Part shown: positions 34,343-42,207 of the stretch, in pieces
How positions within the stretch are numbered: position 1 is the stretch's first letter
How the letters are laid out: each line of letters starts with the position of its first letter
Assembly: GCA_036679405.1 (NCBI GenBank)
Contig: JAVBVZ010000004.1
Coordinates: 291,804 to 355,803 of the forward strand
Source of the DNA: JAEYKI01 sp036679405
GTDB taxonomy: Bacteria; Bacillota; Clostridia; Christensenellales; Christensenellaceae
Length of the DNA: 64,000 bases
Direction: 5' to 3'
The notes under the pieces: model-generated
Databases searched by the model: none
The model's input: only the letters and a program-made list of their open reading frames with translations
What the model was told of the DNA's origin: nothing
Position numbers and translations under genes: made by a program

Positions 34343-36076
34343 TTACTTTTCCTCCGCCTTTCTTGCATGTATCGCGTTGTGCGGACAAATTTTCACACAC
34401 AGCCCACATCCGGTACAAAGTGTTTCATCCACCAACACCTCTCCATTTCCTTTGATCAGCGCAGGACAACCCAGCTTGAGGCAGAGTCCGCAATTTTTGC
34501 ACCCTTCAATTTTAACGGGCGGCTTGACATTTTTGCTGTCCAAAAGTAAACACGGCCTTCGGAGGATCACCACTGAAAGCGATTCGCGCTGTGTTTCTTT
34601 TTTTAGAATTTTTTCAAGCTCTTTTAAATTAAACGGGTCTGCAACGGAAATATTCTTTATCCCAAGTGCTTCACATAACTTTTCCAAATTCAGCTGCGGG
34701 GCTACATTGCCGTAAATATCCCTCCCTGTTCCCGGATGATTCTGATGACCTGTCATACCGGTCGTAGAATTATCTAAAATCAGCACGGTAGAAGTTCCGC
34801 CGTTATATACCATATCAATAAGCCCGGTAATACCCGAATGGATAAAAGTAGAATCTCCAATTACCGCAACAGTTTTTCTAGCAGTATCTCCCTTGCGCGC
34901 TTTTTCCATCCCCATCGTCATACCAATGGACGCACCCATACAAACCACTGCATCCATTGCAGAAAGCGGCGGCAGCGCCCCGAGCGTATAACAGCCAATA
35001 TCACCCATTACTGTCAATTTTAATTTTTTGATCGTATAAAACACGCCTCTGTGCGGGCATCCCGCACAAAGAACAGGAGGACGCTGCGGAAGAATTTCGA
35101 TTTCATTGAATTCTGCCTTCTCGCCCAAAATCTTTTCGCGGAGCATATTCACAGAATACTCTCCCTGCCTTGTAAAAAGGGATTTTCCCTCACACGCAAT
35201 TCCCATCGCACGAATTTGCTCTTCAAAGAACGGCTCCAGTTCTTCTACAATATACAGTTTTCCCACCTTGGACGCAAATTCCGCAATCAGCTGTTTGGGT
35301 AACGGATTCACCATTCCAAGCTTCAATACGGAGGCTTCGGGCAATGCTTCTTTTACATAAGTATACGGTATGCCGCTGGTAATTACGCCAATCTTGGTAT
35401 CCCCCATCTCCACCCGGTTGAGTTTAAATGTATTCGCAAACGATTCCATTTTTGTCTCTCGCTGCTCTACTACCATATGTCGCCCTCTGGCCATCCCCGG
35501 CATCATCACATATTTTTTGATGTCCTTATTGTACTCGCGCAAAGGAATATCCTGGCGGTCTTCAACCGTAACCAATCCTCTAGAATGGGAAACACGCGTG
35601 CTGGAACGCACCAACACCGGTGTATCAAACTTTTCACTCAAATCAAACGCCTGTTGCATAAACTCTTTCGCTTCCATACTGTCGGAAGGCTCCAGCATAG
35701 GAACATGTGCTGCGCGTGCATAGCACCTGGAGTCCTGCTCGTTTTGACTTGAATGCATTCCCTGGTCATCTGCAACAACAATGACCAGCCCTCCGTTCAC
35801 TCCCGTATAGGAAGCCGTGAACAACGGGTCGGCCGCAACGTTTAGTCCCACGTGTTTCATGCACGCCATCGCGCGCGCACCGCCGATGCTCGCGCCGATC
35901 GCCACTTCAAGCGCAACTTTTTCATTTGGTGACCATTCGGCGTATACTTCTTTATATTTTGAAATATTTTCAGTAATTTCGGTGCTCGGTGTTCCGGGAT
36001 AAGCCGCTGCGACCCTCACACCGGCTTCGTATGCGCCCCGCGCAAAAGCCTCGTTGCCTAACAAAATCTGTTTCAT
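34343..36076 (-). CDS. iorA: Indolepyruvate:ferredoxin oxidoreductase, alpha subunit
   Basis: IorA carries the catalytic thiamine diphosphate site and two iron-sulfur clusters. The 577-residue product starts with LLGNEAFARGAYEAG and YPGTPSTEI. It has the TPP-binding block VIGDSTFIHSGITGL near residue 405, and ends with two ferredoxin-type Cys clusters, CKNCGLCLKLGC and CTGCGLCVKICP. Together with iorB it yields reduced ferredoxin and aryl-acetyl-CoA from Trp, Phe and Tyr transamination products. Confidence 0.96.
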   Translation of the reverse strand: MKQILLGNEAFARGAYEAGVRVAAAYPGTPSTEITENISKYKEVYAEWSPNEKVALEVAIGASIGGARAMACMKHVGLNVAADPLFTASYTGVNGGLVIVVADDQGMHSSQNEQDSRCYARAAHVPMLEPSDSMEAKEFMQQAFDLSEKFDTPVLVRSSTRVSHSRGLVTVEDRQDIPLREYNKDIKKYVMMPGMARGRHMVVEQRETKMESFANTFKLNRVEMGDTKIGVITSGIPYTYVKEALPEASVLKLGMVNPLPKQLIAEFASKVGKLYIVEELEPFFEEQIRAMGIACEGKSLFTRQGEYSVNMLREKILGEKAEFNEIEILPQRPPVLCAGCPHRGVFYTIKKLKLTVMGDIGCYTLGALPPLSAMDAVVCMGASIGMTMGMEKARKGDTARKTVAVIGDSTFIHSGITGLIDMVYNGGTSTVLILDNSTTGMTGHQNHPGTGRDIYGNVAPQLNLEKLCEALGIKNISVADPFNLKELEKILKKETQRESLSVVILRRPCLLLDSKNVKPPVKIEGCKNCGLCLKLGCPALIKGNGEVLVDETLCTGCGLCVKICPHNAIHARKAEEK

Positions 36077-36085
36077 GAAATCCCC

Positions 36086-37393
36086 CTATTTTTTGCGCAG
36101 GTCTGTCACCCGCTGTGCCTTTCCTTCAAAACGCTTTAAGGTATACGGCTCGGCAAGCGAAACCTTTACGTTTATATTCAGCATCGAAAAAATATTATGC
36201 TTCACCTTTGCTTCCAAACGTTCCAGATTGGCGTAACTGTCCAAACATTGTGCATCGGCCAATTCAACTTTCACTTCAAGCCGATCCATAAAGTTTTCGG
36301 TATATACAACAATTTCGTAATGAGGCCCTATCTCTTCCATACCCACCAAAACGGATTCAATCTGAGAAGGAAATACATTAACGCCACGCACAATCAGCAT
36401 ATCATCCGTCCGCCCCATTACCTTCTTCATGCGCGTATTCGTGCGTCCGCATTTACAGGGGCCCTCAATAAGCTGCGTGACATCCTTTGTGCGATAGCGC
36501 AGTACCGGAAGCGCCTCTTTGGTCAGGCTGGTAATTACCAGTTCGCCCGTCTCACCAATCGGCAGAGACTCTCCGGTATCCGGATCGATAATTTCAGAAA
36601 TAAAATGGTCATCCGCGATATGCATACCGTTTTTAACGTAACACTCGCCCGAATACCCTGGGCCGATCACTTCGGAAAGCCCGTAATTTTCAGTATCAAG
36701 TATATTCAATCCTTTTTCAATCTCGCGGCACATCTCGTCGGTGTGCCCTTCTCCTCCAAACAAACCGATTCGGAGGCTTATTTTTTTCATGTCAATTCCA
36801 AGCTTGTTTTTCATCTCACCCATATAAAGCGCATAGGACGGTGTACAGATAAGTAAGGTGGAATGAAAATCCTGCATTATTTTGAACTGGCGTTCCGTGT
36901 TCCCGCCCGAAACAGGAATAACCGCGATTCCGGCTTTTTCAAGGCCATAATGCAGGCCAAATCCGCCGGTAAACAGACCATATCCAAAAGCAACCTGGGC
37001 AATATCATCCGGATTGGCGCCCGCTGCATATATAAATCTGGCACAAAGCTCAGACCATAGTTCAATATCGTTTTTTGTGTATCCCACTACCGTCGGATTG
37101 CCAGTCGTTCCCGAAGACGCATGCACCCGAATCACATCGCGCATCGGAACAGCAAACATATTATACGGGTAATTCTCCCGCAGATCTTCTTTCGTGGTAT
37201 AGGGAATCAGTCGTATATCCTTTAAGGTTTGAATATGAGAAGGTTTTAAACCGACCGCATCAAATTTCTTTTTATAATGCGGCACGTTATCGTATGCATA
37301 TGCAACTGTCTTTTTTAATCTTTCAAGCTGCAGTTCCTTCATGGCGTGCGGGCTTGCGCATTCTGCCTCGCGGTTAAATATAAGATGTTCCAA
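36086..37393 (-). CDS. paaK: Phenylacetate-CoA ligase family protein (copy 2)
   Basis: A 435-residue paralogue of the ligase at 32452. It has SSGTTGNPTVVGYT near residue 93, NYGLSEVIGPGY near 235 and the same C-terminal MLIVRGVNVFPSQIESVL. It is the first gene of the aryl-acid operon, with a TTG start and AAGGGGG upstream. Two non-identical ligases flanking iorAB suggest different aryl substrates or different directions of the reaction. Confidence 0.9.
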   Translation of the reverse strand: MEHLIFNREAECASPHAMKELQLERLKKTVAYAYDNVPHYKKKFDAVGLKPSHIQTLKDIRLIPYTTKEDLRENYPYNMFAVPMRDVIRVHASSGTTGNPTVVGYTKNDIELWSELCARFIYAAGANPDDIAQVAFGYGLFTGGFGLHYGLEKAGIAVIPVSGGNTERQFKIMQDFHSTLLICTPSYALYMGEMKNKLGIDMKKISLRIGLFGGEGHTDEMCREIEKGLNILDTENYGLSEVIGPGYSGECYVKNGMHIADDHFISEIIDPDTGESLPIGETGELVITSLTKEALPVLRYRTKDVTQLIEGPCKCGRTNTRMKKVMGRTDDMLIVRGVNVFPSQIESVLVGMEEIGPHYEIVVYTENFMDRLEVKVELADAQCLDSYANLERLEAKVKHNIFSMLNINVKVSLAEPYTLKRFEGKAQRVTDLRKK

Positions 37394-37423
37394 TAGCTTT
37401 TCCCCCTTGCAACTTTATCAAAA

Positions 37424-37445
37424 ATTATATAACAAAGTTATATAA
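37424..37445 (-). promoter_or_regulatory. Inverted repeat over the promoter region of the paaK-ior operon
   Basis: A 21-bp perfect inverted repeat (9-bp arms 37425-37433 and 37437-37445, spacer AAA) overlaps a minus-strand TATAAT at 37424-37429. It lies between cobC and paaK. A following TTTTTG means it could instead be an A/T-rich terminator for cobC. No matching -35 is clear. Confidence 0.5.
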
Positions 37446-37453
37446 AAAGAAAG

Positions 37454-38023
37454 TTATTCAGCGCAGTTCACTGAAAAATACGAGCCGGTTTTTATATCGC
37501 GCTCAAACAAACGTTCCATGGGTTTTTGTTCCAGAACGCAGGCACAAGACAATATAAATCCCTTATGTCCAAATACAATAACACGTTCGCCGCTGTGCCT
37601 GTTCTTCAGTGTATTGATAAACAGGCTGCAATGCCTGAAATAGTCTTTTGGGCTTTCTCCGCCCGGAAAAGTGAATGCCGCCCAGTCCTTCATGTATTCG
37701 GCCCATTTTGAAGGATCCTGCTTTGAAACCAGCGTGAAATCCTTTCCTTCCCAGCGCCCCATATTCATTTCCCGGATATCGTCTGTAAAAAAGATGTTTT
37801 CCCCACAAATGCTAAAAGAATCTTTGACAAGCTCAAATGTCTGGCGCACCCTTTTCGCATTTCCACAATACACGGCATCCGCTCTTTCTCCGGCAAGCGC
37901 ATGTGCGGTTTCACACGCTTCATAAACTCCTTTTTGGTTTAATGGAACGTCCTTTTTGCCGGCCAGCATCCCTTTTTTATTTGCGTCAGTCTCGCCATGA
38001 CGTATAAATAAAAATTCGGTCAT
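37454..38023 (-). CDS. cobC: Histidine phosphatase, probable alpha-ribazole phosphatase
   Basis: The 189-residue product has the phosphoglycerate mutase-like RHGE motif (FIRHGETDANKKG) with the catalytic His near residue 9. The second His is in VIVFGHKGFI. Directly upstream and overlapping is cobS, which supports a role in removing the phosphate of alpha-ribazole 5'-phosphate or of adenosylcobalamin 5'-phosphate in cobalamin nucleotide-loop assembly. Confidence 0.8.
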   Translation of the reverse strand: MTEFLFIRHGETDANKKGMLAGKKDVPLNQKGVYEACETAHALAGERADAVYCGNAKRVRQTFELVKDSFSICGENIFFTDDIREMNMGRWEGKDFTLVSKQDPSKWAEYMKDWAAFTFPGGESPKDYFRHCSLFINTLKNRHSGERVIVFGHKGFILSCACVLEQKPMERLFERDIKTGSYFSVNCAE

Positions 38024-38772
38024 GCAATAACTCCTATAACGGCGGCAAACAACAAATAAATCAGTTCTCCCACCTCATTTGCGGCCCCCAGTATATCACC
38101 TGTTATGCCGCCTATCTTCCGGGTGGATACCGACTTTATGACAAATCCCGCCACAAGCAGTCCCGGAAGCAAAAACAGAGAAATCCACCCCAAGCAAAAA
38201 ACTAAAATAGCCTGGCAGGTTAAAATACAAACAATTCCTTTTCCCGCTCCCACACTCTCAATCATGCTTTTTCCCGTGCCCGCTTCCCGCGGATAACGCC
38301 CCGCAGCCGCACAAACCGCCAGTGGTATTTTTCCCGCTGCCGGCATAGCGAGCAAAATAAATAGAATATTGAAATTTGGGATTGATCCGGCCAATACGAT
38401 TTTCAGCAACATATCAAAACAAATGGCTAATACGCCATAAGTCCCCACCCGGCTGTCTTTTAAAATTTCTAAAGTGCGCTCTTTTGATTTGCCCGCTCCA
38501 AATGCATCTGTCATATCCGCCAAACCATCGATATGCAGACCGCCTGTCACCAGCCATCCCGCCATCATAGCTGCCACTATCCCCACCCAAGGCAGACTTA
38601 TCCAGGCAAACAGAAAATAGACCGCAGCGATCACCGCTCCCACCAACAATGAACTTACCGGAAAAAACATGATCATTGCGCCAAAATCTTTTTCAGTCAC
38701 CTTAAATTGCCTTCGTATAGGGATCCTCGTCATAAACTGTATGCTTAATCCCAGTAAACGGAAGAAGCGCAT
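38020..38772 (-). CDS. cobS: Adenosylcobinamide-GDP ribazoletransferase CobS
   Basis: CobS joins alpha-ribazole(-phosphate) to adenosylcobinamide-GDP in the membrane. The 250-residue product has several hydrophobic segments and the family signature GGLHIDGLADMTDAFG near residue 78, with KDSRVGTYG following. It sits between cobC and cobU in a compact nucleotide-loop operon. Confidence 0.94.
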   Translation of the reverse strand: MRFFRLLGLSIQFMTRIPIRRQFKVTEKDFGAMIMFFPVSSLLVGAVIAAVYFLFAWISLPWVGIVAAMMAGWLVTGGLHIDGLADMTDAFGAGKSKERTLEILKDSRVGTYGVLAICFDMLLKIVLAGSIPNFNILFILLAMPAAGKIPLAVCAAAGRYPREAGTGKSMIESVGAGKGIVCILTCQAILVFCLGWISLFLLPGLLVAGFVIKSVSTRKIGGITGDILGAANEVGELIYLLFAAVIGVIA

Positions 38773-38793
38773 TCTTTCACCTCTTAAGTAAAG

Positions 38794-39348
38794 TTATCCT
38801 TTTAATTTTATCGGAATTCCAGATACCACAAAATATGCTTCGTCGGCAGAAGATGCTACCTTTTTATTAGCGCGTCCAACTACATCCCTGAACATTCTAC
38901 CCATAGGATACGCAGGTACCAGCCCCATGCCTACCTCATTTGAAACCACGATCAGCGTAATGTCTTTTTCCCGAACCGTATTCAGCATCCGTTCAATATC
39001 ACGCATAATCTGCTCCTCGATAGCATCCTGGACGCGAACATTTATAATTTCATCTTCTTCATTTACAACGTCCACCACTGCGTTCGCAATATAAACAGTC
39101 AGGCAATCAAGAAGAAAAGCTTCATGCGTATTTTTTTCAAAAACAGCAGGAAGGTTTTTCTGCGCTTCAAAAGTTGCCCAGCTTTCAGGACGCGATTGTT
39201 GATGAATCCGTACCCTCTCACGCATCTCTTCATCTGTTATGGACGCAGTCGCAACATAACCCACATCCGCAAAAGATGCGGCAAGTTCCTGTGCAAACGC
39301 GCTTTTGCCGCTGCGGGCGCCGCCTGTCACAAAAATGATTCTGCTCAT
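38794..39348 (-). CDS. cobU: Adenosylcobinamide kinase/guanylyltransferase CobU
   Basis: CobU phosphorylates adenosylcobinamide and then transfers GMP to it. The 184-residue product starts with the P-loop VTGGARSGKS near residue 6. It includes the guanylylated-His region RIHQQSRPESWATFE and the NEVGMGLVPAYPMGRMFRD block. The ATG at 39348 follows AAGAGGG; the open frame extends 46 codons upstream past the atpC terminator and is not coding there. The rest of the cobalamin pathway is not in the window. Confidence 0.94.
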   Translation of the reverse strand: MSRIIFVTGGARSGKSAFAQELAASFADVGYVATASITDEEMRERVRIHQQSRPESWATFEAQKNLPAVFEKNTHEAFLLDCLTVYIANAVVDVVNEEDEIINVRVQDAIEEQIMRDIERMLNTVREKDITLIVVSNEVGMGLVPAYPMGRMFRDVVGRANKKVASSADEAYFVVSGIPIKLKG

Positions 39349-39402
39349 AATCCCTCTTTTAATAATATTATACTTTGATAAAAGAATCTCTCGGATGTTA
39401 TT

Positions 39403-39429
39403 ATAACAAAAATCCGGCTCGGCCGGATT
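39403..39429 (-). terminator. Rho-independent terminator of the atp operon
   Basis: AATCCGGC (39411-39418) pairs with GCCGGATT (39422-39429) around a 3-nt loop and is followed on the minus strand by TTTGTTAT. The stem begins inside the atpC stop codon, so the operon ends abruptly. Confidence 0.85.
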
Positions 39430-39841
39430 AAAGTTTGAATTTTCTTTTACTGAGCGAAAGTCTGGCCATCGCACGCGCCAGTGCAATCTTATTGCTTTTG
39501 TATTCGCGCTCGCTCAATCTTTGCCGCAAACGTTCGGTTGCTCTTTCCTTGGCTTCTTCCGCACGCTTGATGTCTATTTCTTCCGGCCATTCAGCCGCCT
39601 GCGTAAAAATAATGGTTTCATCCGGCCGGACCTCGACAAATCCGGGCGCAACCGAACAGGAAAGCCATTTTTTTGATTTGTTGATCTGCAGTTCGCCCGG
39701 CAGAACAGAAATAACCATGGTTTCATGTCCTTTCCAAATTGACATTTCACCATCCGATGTAGGCAAGATAACAGATTCAACCATCTCGCAGAAAAACGAG
39801 CGTTCCGGCGTCAATATTTCAACTAAAAATTCAGAAGGCAT
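39428..39841 (-). CDS. atpC: ATP synthase epsilon subunit
   Basis: Epsilon is part of the central stalk and can inhibit rotation in the hydrolysis direction. The 137-residue product has the N-terminal beta-sandwich (VEILTPERSFFCEMVES, with PTSDGEMSI) and a C-terminal helical hairpin that is basic and long enough for the inhibitory up-state. It is the last gene of the atp operon. Confidence 0.95.
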   Translation of the reverse strand: MPSEFLVEILTPERSFFCEMVESVILPTSDGEMSIWKGHETMVISVLPGELQINKSKKWLSCSVAPGFVEVRPDETIIFTQAAEWPEEIDIKRAEEAKERATERLRQRLSEREYKSNKIALARAMARLSLSKRKFKL

Positions 39842-39860
39842 ACTTATACCACCTCTTCAA

Positions 39861-41273
39861 TCAGCCGGTAATGGCTTTTGCTTTTTCTTTCACCTGATCG
39901 ACCGTACCCACCATCAAAAAGGCTTCTTCCGGCAATTCGTCGACTTCACCGTTTAATATGGACTTAAAGCTGCGAATCGTATCTTCCAATTTCACATATT
40001 CGCCTTTTATACCGGTATAAACCTCTGCCACAGACATGGGTTGCGACAAAAACCTTTGAATTTTGCGGGCCCGGAAAACAGTAACCTTGTCTTCCGGAGA
40101 AAGCTCCTCCATACCCAGAATAGAAATAATATCCTGGAGCTCCTTATAACGCTGCAAAACTTCTTCTACCCGCCGCGCCGTTTCATAATGCTCCTGTCCC
40201 ACAATATTAGGGTCCAAAATTCTAGAAGAAGACTCAAGCGGATCCAATGCCGGATAAATCCCCAATTGTGAAATATCACGCGATAAAACGTTAATCGCAT
40301 CCAAATGCGTAAAAGTTGTCGCCGGTGCAGGATCGGTCAAATCATCTGCCGGAACATAAACCGCCTGAACAGAAGTAATAGAGCCGTTTTTAGTAGACGT
40401 AATCCGCTCCTCCAACATGCCCAGTTCATTTGCCAAAGTCGGCTGATAGCCGACGGCAGAAGGAATTCTTCCAAGCAAAGCCGAAACTTCCGAGCCCGCC
40501 TGCACATATCTGAAAATATTATCAATAAACAAAAGAACATCCTGGTTTTGGGAATCTCTGAAATATTCAGCCATGGTAAGGCCTGTAAGGGCGACACGCA
40601 TCCTGGATCCCGGCGGCTCATTCATTTGTCCGAAAGCCATAGACGCTTTTTCAATAACTCCCGAATGGTTCATTTCTTCAAGTAAATCAAAACCTTCTCT
40701 GGAGCGTTCTCCCACGCCGGTGAAAACCGAATAGCCCCCGCTGACGGTTGCAATGTTGTGTATAAGCTCCAGTATCAGAACCGTTTTGCCTACGCCGGCT
40801 CCGCCAAACAGGCCGATTTTTCCGCCTTTTGGATAGGGGGCCAACAGATCAATACATTTCAATCCCGTTTCAAAAACCTCGGAAATCGGATTCTGATCAT
40901 TAAAATCGGGGGCCGAACGGTAAATGGGCAAAAATTCATTTGTTTTTATTTCCCCTTTATCATCAATCGGCTCGCCCATCACATTAACCGTCCGTGTCTG
41001 TATAGCCGGTCCTACCGGGATCGTGATCGGTTCGCCCGTATTCACTACCGACATTCCGCAGGAAAGCCCTTCGGTCGCTCCCAGCGCGATACAGTGCACC
41101 GTAAAATCTCCGGTTTGGGCCGCCACTTCCAGCCAGACGCGTTCATCATCATTCAGCTGCACATAAAGCACTGTATTGATGGTGGGAACCTCCCGCTCAG
41201 CAAACTTTACATCCAGCACGGAACCCGAAATTTTTGTGATTGTTCCAATACTTGCAATTTTGTACTCGTACAT
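39861..41273 (-). CDS. atpD: ATP synthase beta subunit
   Basis: Beta carries the catalytic nucleotide sites. The 470-residue product shows Walker A GGAGVGKT near residue 158, the catalytic-Glu block GVGERSREG and LLFIDNIFRYVQAGSEVSALLGR. It normally forms a hexamer with alpha. It follows atpG by 52 nt. Confidence 0.97.
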   Translation of the reverse strand: MYEYKIASIGTITKISGSVLDVKFAEREVPTINTVLYVQLNDDERVWLEVAAQTGDFTVHCIALGATEGLSCGMSVVNTGEPITIPVGPAIQTRTVNVMGEPIDDKGEIKTNEFLPIYRSAPDFNDQNPISEVFETGLKCIDLLAPYPKGGKIGLFGGAGVGKTVLILELIHNIATVSGGYSVFTGVGERSREGFDLLEEMNHSGVIEKASMAFGQMNEPPGSRMRVALTGLTMAEYFRDSQNQDVLLFIDNIFRYVQAGSEVSALLGRIPSAVGYQPTLANELGMLEERITSTKNGSITSVQAVYVPADDLTDPAPATTFTHLDAINVLSRDISQLGIYPALDPLESSSRILDPNIVGQEHYETARRVEEVLQRYKELQDIISILGMEELSPEDKVTVFRARKIQRFLSQPMSVAEVYTGIKGEYVKLEDTIRSFKSILNGEVDELPEEAFLMVGTVDQVKEKAKAITG

Positions 41274-41325
41274 ACTTCTCTATGCTCCTACCGTCTTTAA
41301 ACATTAAAGACTTTGTAATAATCCT

Positions 41326-42198
41326 TTATCTTGGCTTGTTGAGCGCTTCCATCGCGCCTACAATTTCCGTAATATCACTGGTAATGTTTTGCTGGCGTAC
41401 CCGGTTTAACTGGATGCTGCGCTTTGTAATCATTTCATTTGCATTTTTGGTCGCATTCTCCATCGCAATCATCCGCTGGCTGTTCTCACTTGCATACGCC
41501 TGGACCAGCGCGGCATAAATGATCCCAACGATATACTGCTTAATCAGCACATCCAACACTTCTTCAGGCGAAGGATAGTAATCCAGCACCGCTTTATACT
41601 CAAGTTCCACATCAACATCTTTGAACTCATCCAAAGACACAGGCAAAAGCTTAAGCATGATCGGCTCCTGTTTCATACTGGTATAATACCGCGTAAAAAC
41701 AACGTTTACTTCATTGATATCATGTTTTATATACATGTCGCACAGGTCGTTCGCCAGTTTTCTTGCATTATACAGCGACGGATCCTGCGCGATATGCAAA
41801 TACTCCAAATCAATCGGGATATCCCGCCGTTCAAAAAATGCCCTTGTTTCCTGCCCAATGGTAACAATATATTTTTTCTCCGCCGCTTCCATCTGCTCAA
41901 GCGCAAACGTGAGAACATTGTGATTGTATCCACCGCACAAGCCTTTATCTGCAGCCAACACAACATAGGTAGGTGTTCCCTGCTCTGAATGTTCCAAATA
42001 CGGATGTTTGAGCGCACTTGAATGAAGCAGAATATCTTTCATGGCCGAGCGAACGCGGTTAAAATATATTGCATTCGCCTGATACTTTTTAATAGCTTTC
42101 TGCATTTTAGATGTAGAAATAAGCCGCATCGCAGAAGTGATCTGGCTGGTATCCCGAATGGCTTTGATGCTATGTTTTATATCCGAAGTACCTTTCAT
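41326..42198 (-). CDS. atpG: ATP synthase gamma subunit
   Basis: Gamma is the rotating central shaft. The 290-residue product has the N-terminal helix IKHSIKAIRDTSQITSAM-like start, the conserved DKGLCGGYN block near residue 84, and the C-terminal coiled-coil with ITSDITEIVGAMEAL. All are standard. It follows the alpha gene by 9 nt. Confidence 0.96.
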   Translation of the reverse strand: MKGTSDIKHSIKAIRDTSQITSAMRLISTSKMQKAIKKYQANAIYFNRVRSAMKDILLHSSALKHPYLEHSEQGTPTYVVLAADKGLCGGYNHNVLTFALEQMEAAEKKYIVTIGQETRAFFERRDIPIDLEYLHIAQDPSLYNARKLANDLCDMYIKHDINEVNVVFTRYYTSMKQEPIMLKLLPVSLDEFKDVDVELEYKAVLDYYPSPEEVLDVLIKQYIVGIIYAALVQAYASENSQRMIAMENATKNANEMITKRSIQLNRVRQQNITSDITEIVGAMEALNKPR

Positions 42199-42207
42199 GC
42201 CCGCCCC

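Noticed and set aside
39349..39427. Cobalamin riboswitch before cobU
   Set aside because: Only about 80 nt lie between cobU and the atp terminator, too short for the about 200-nt riboswitch.
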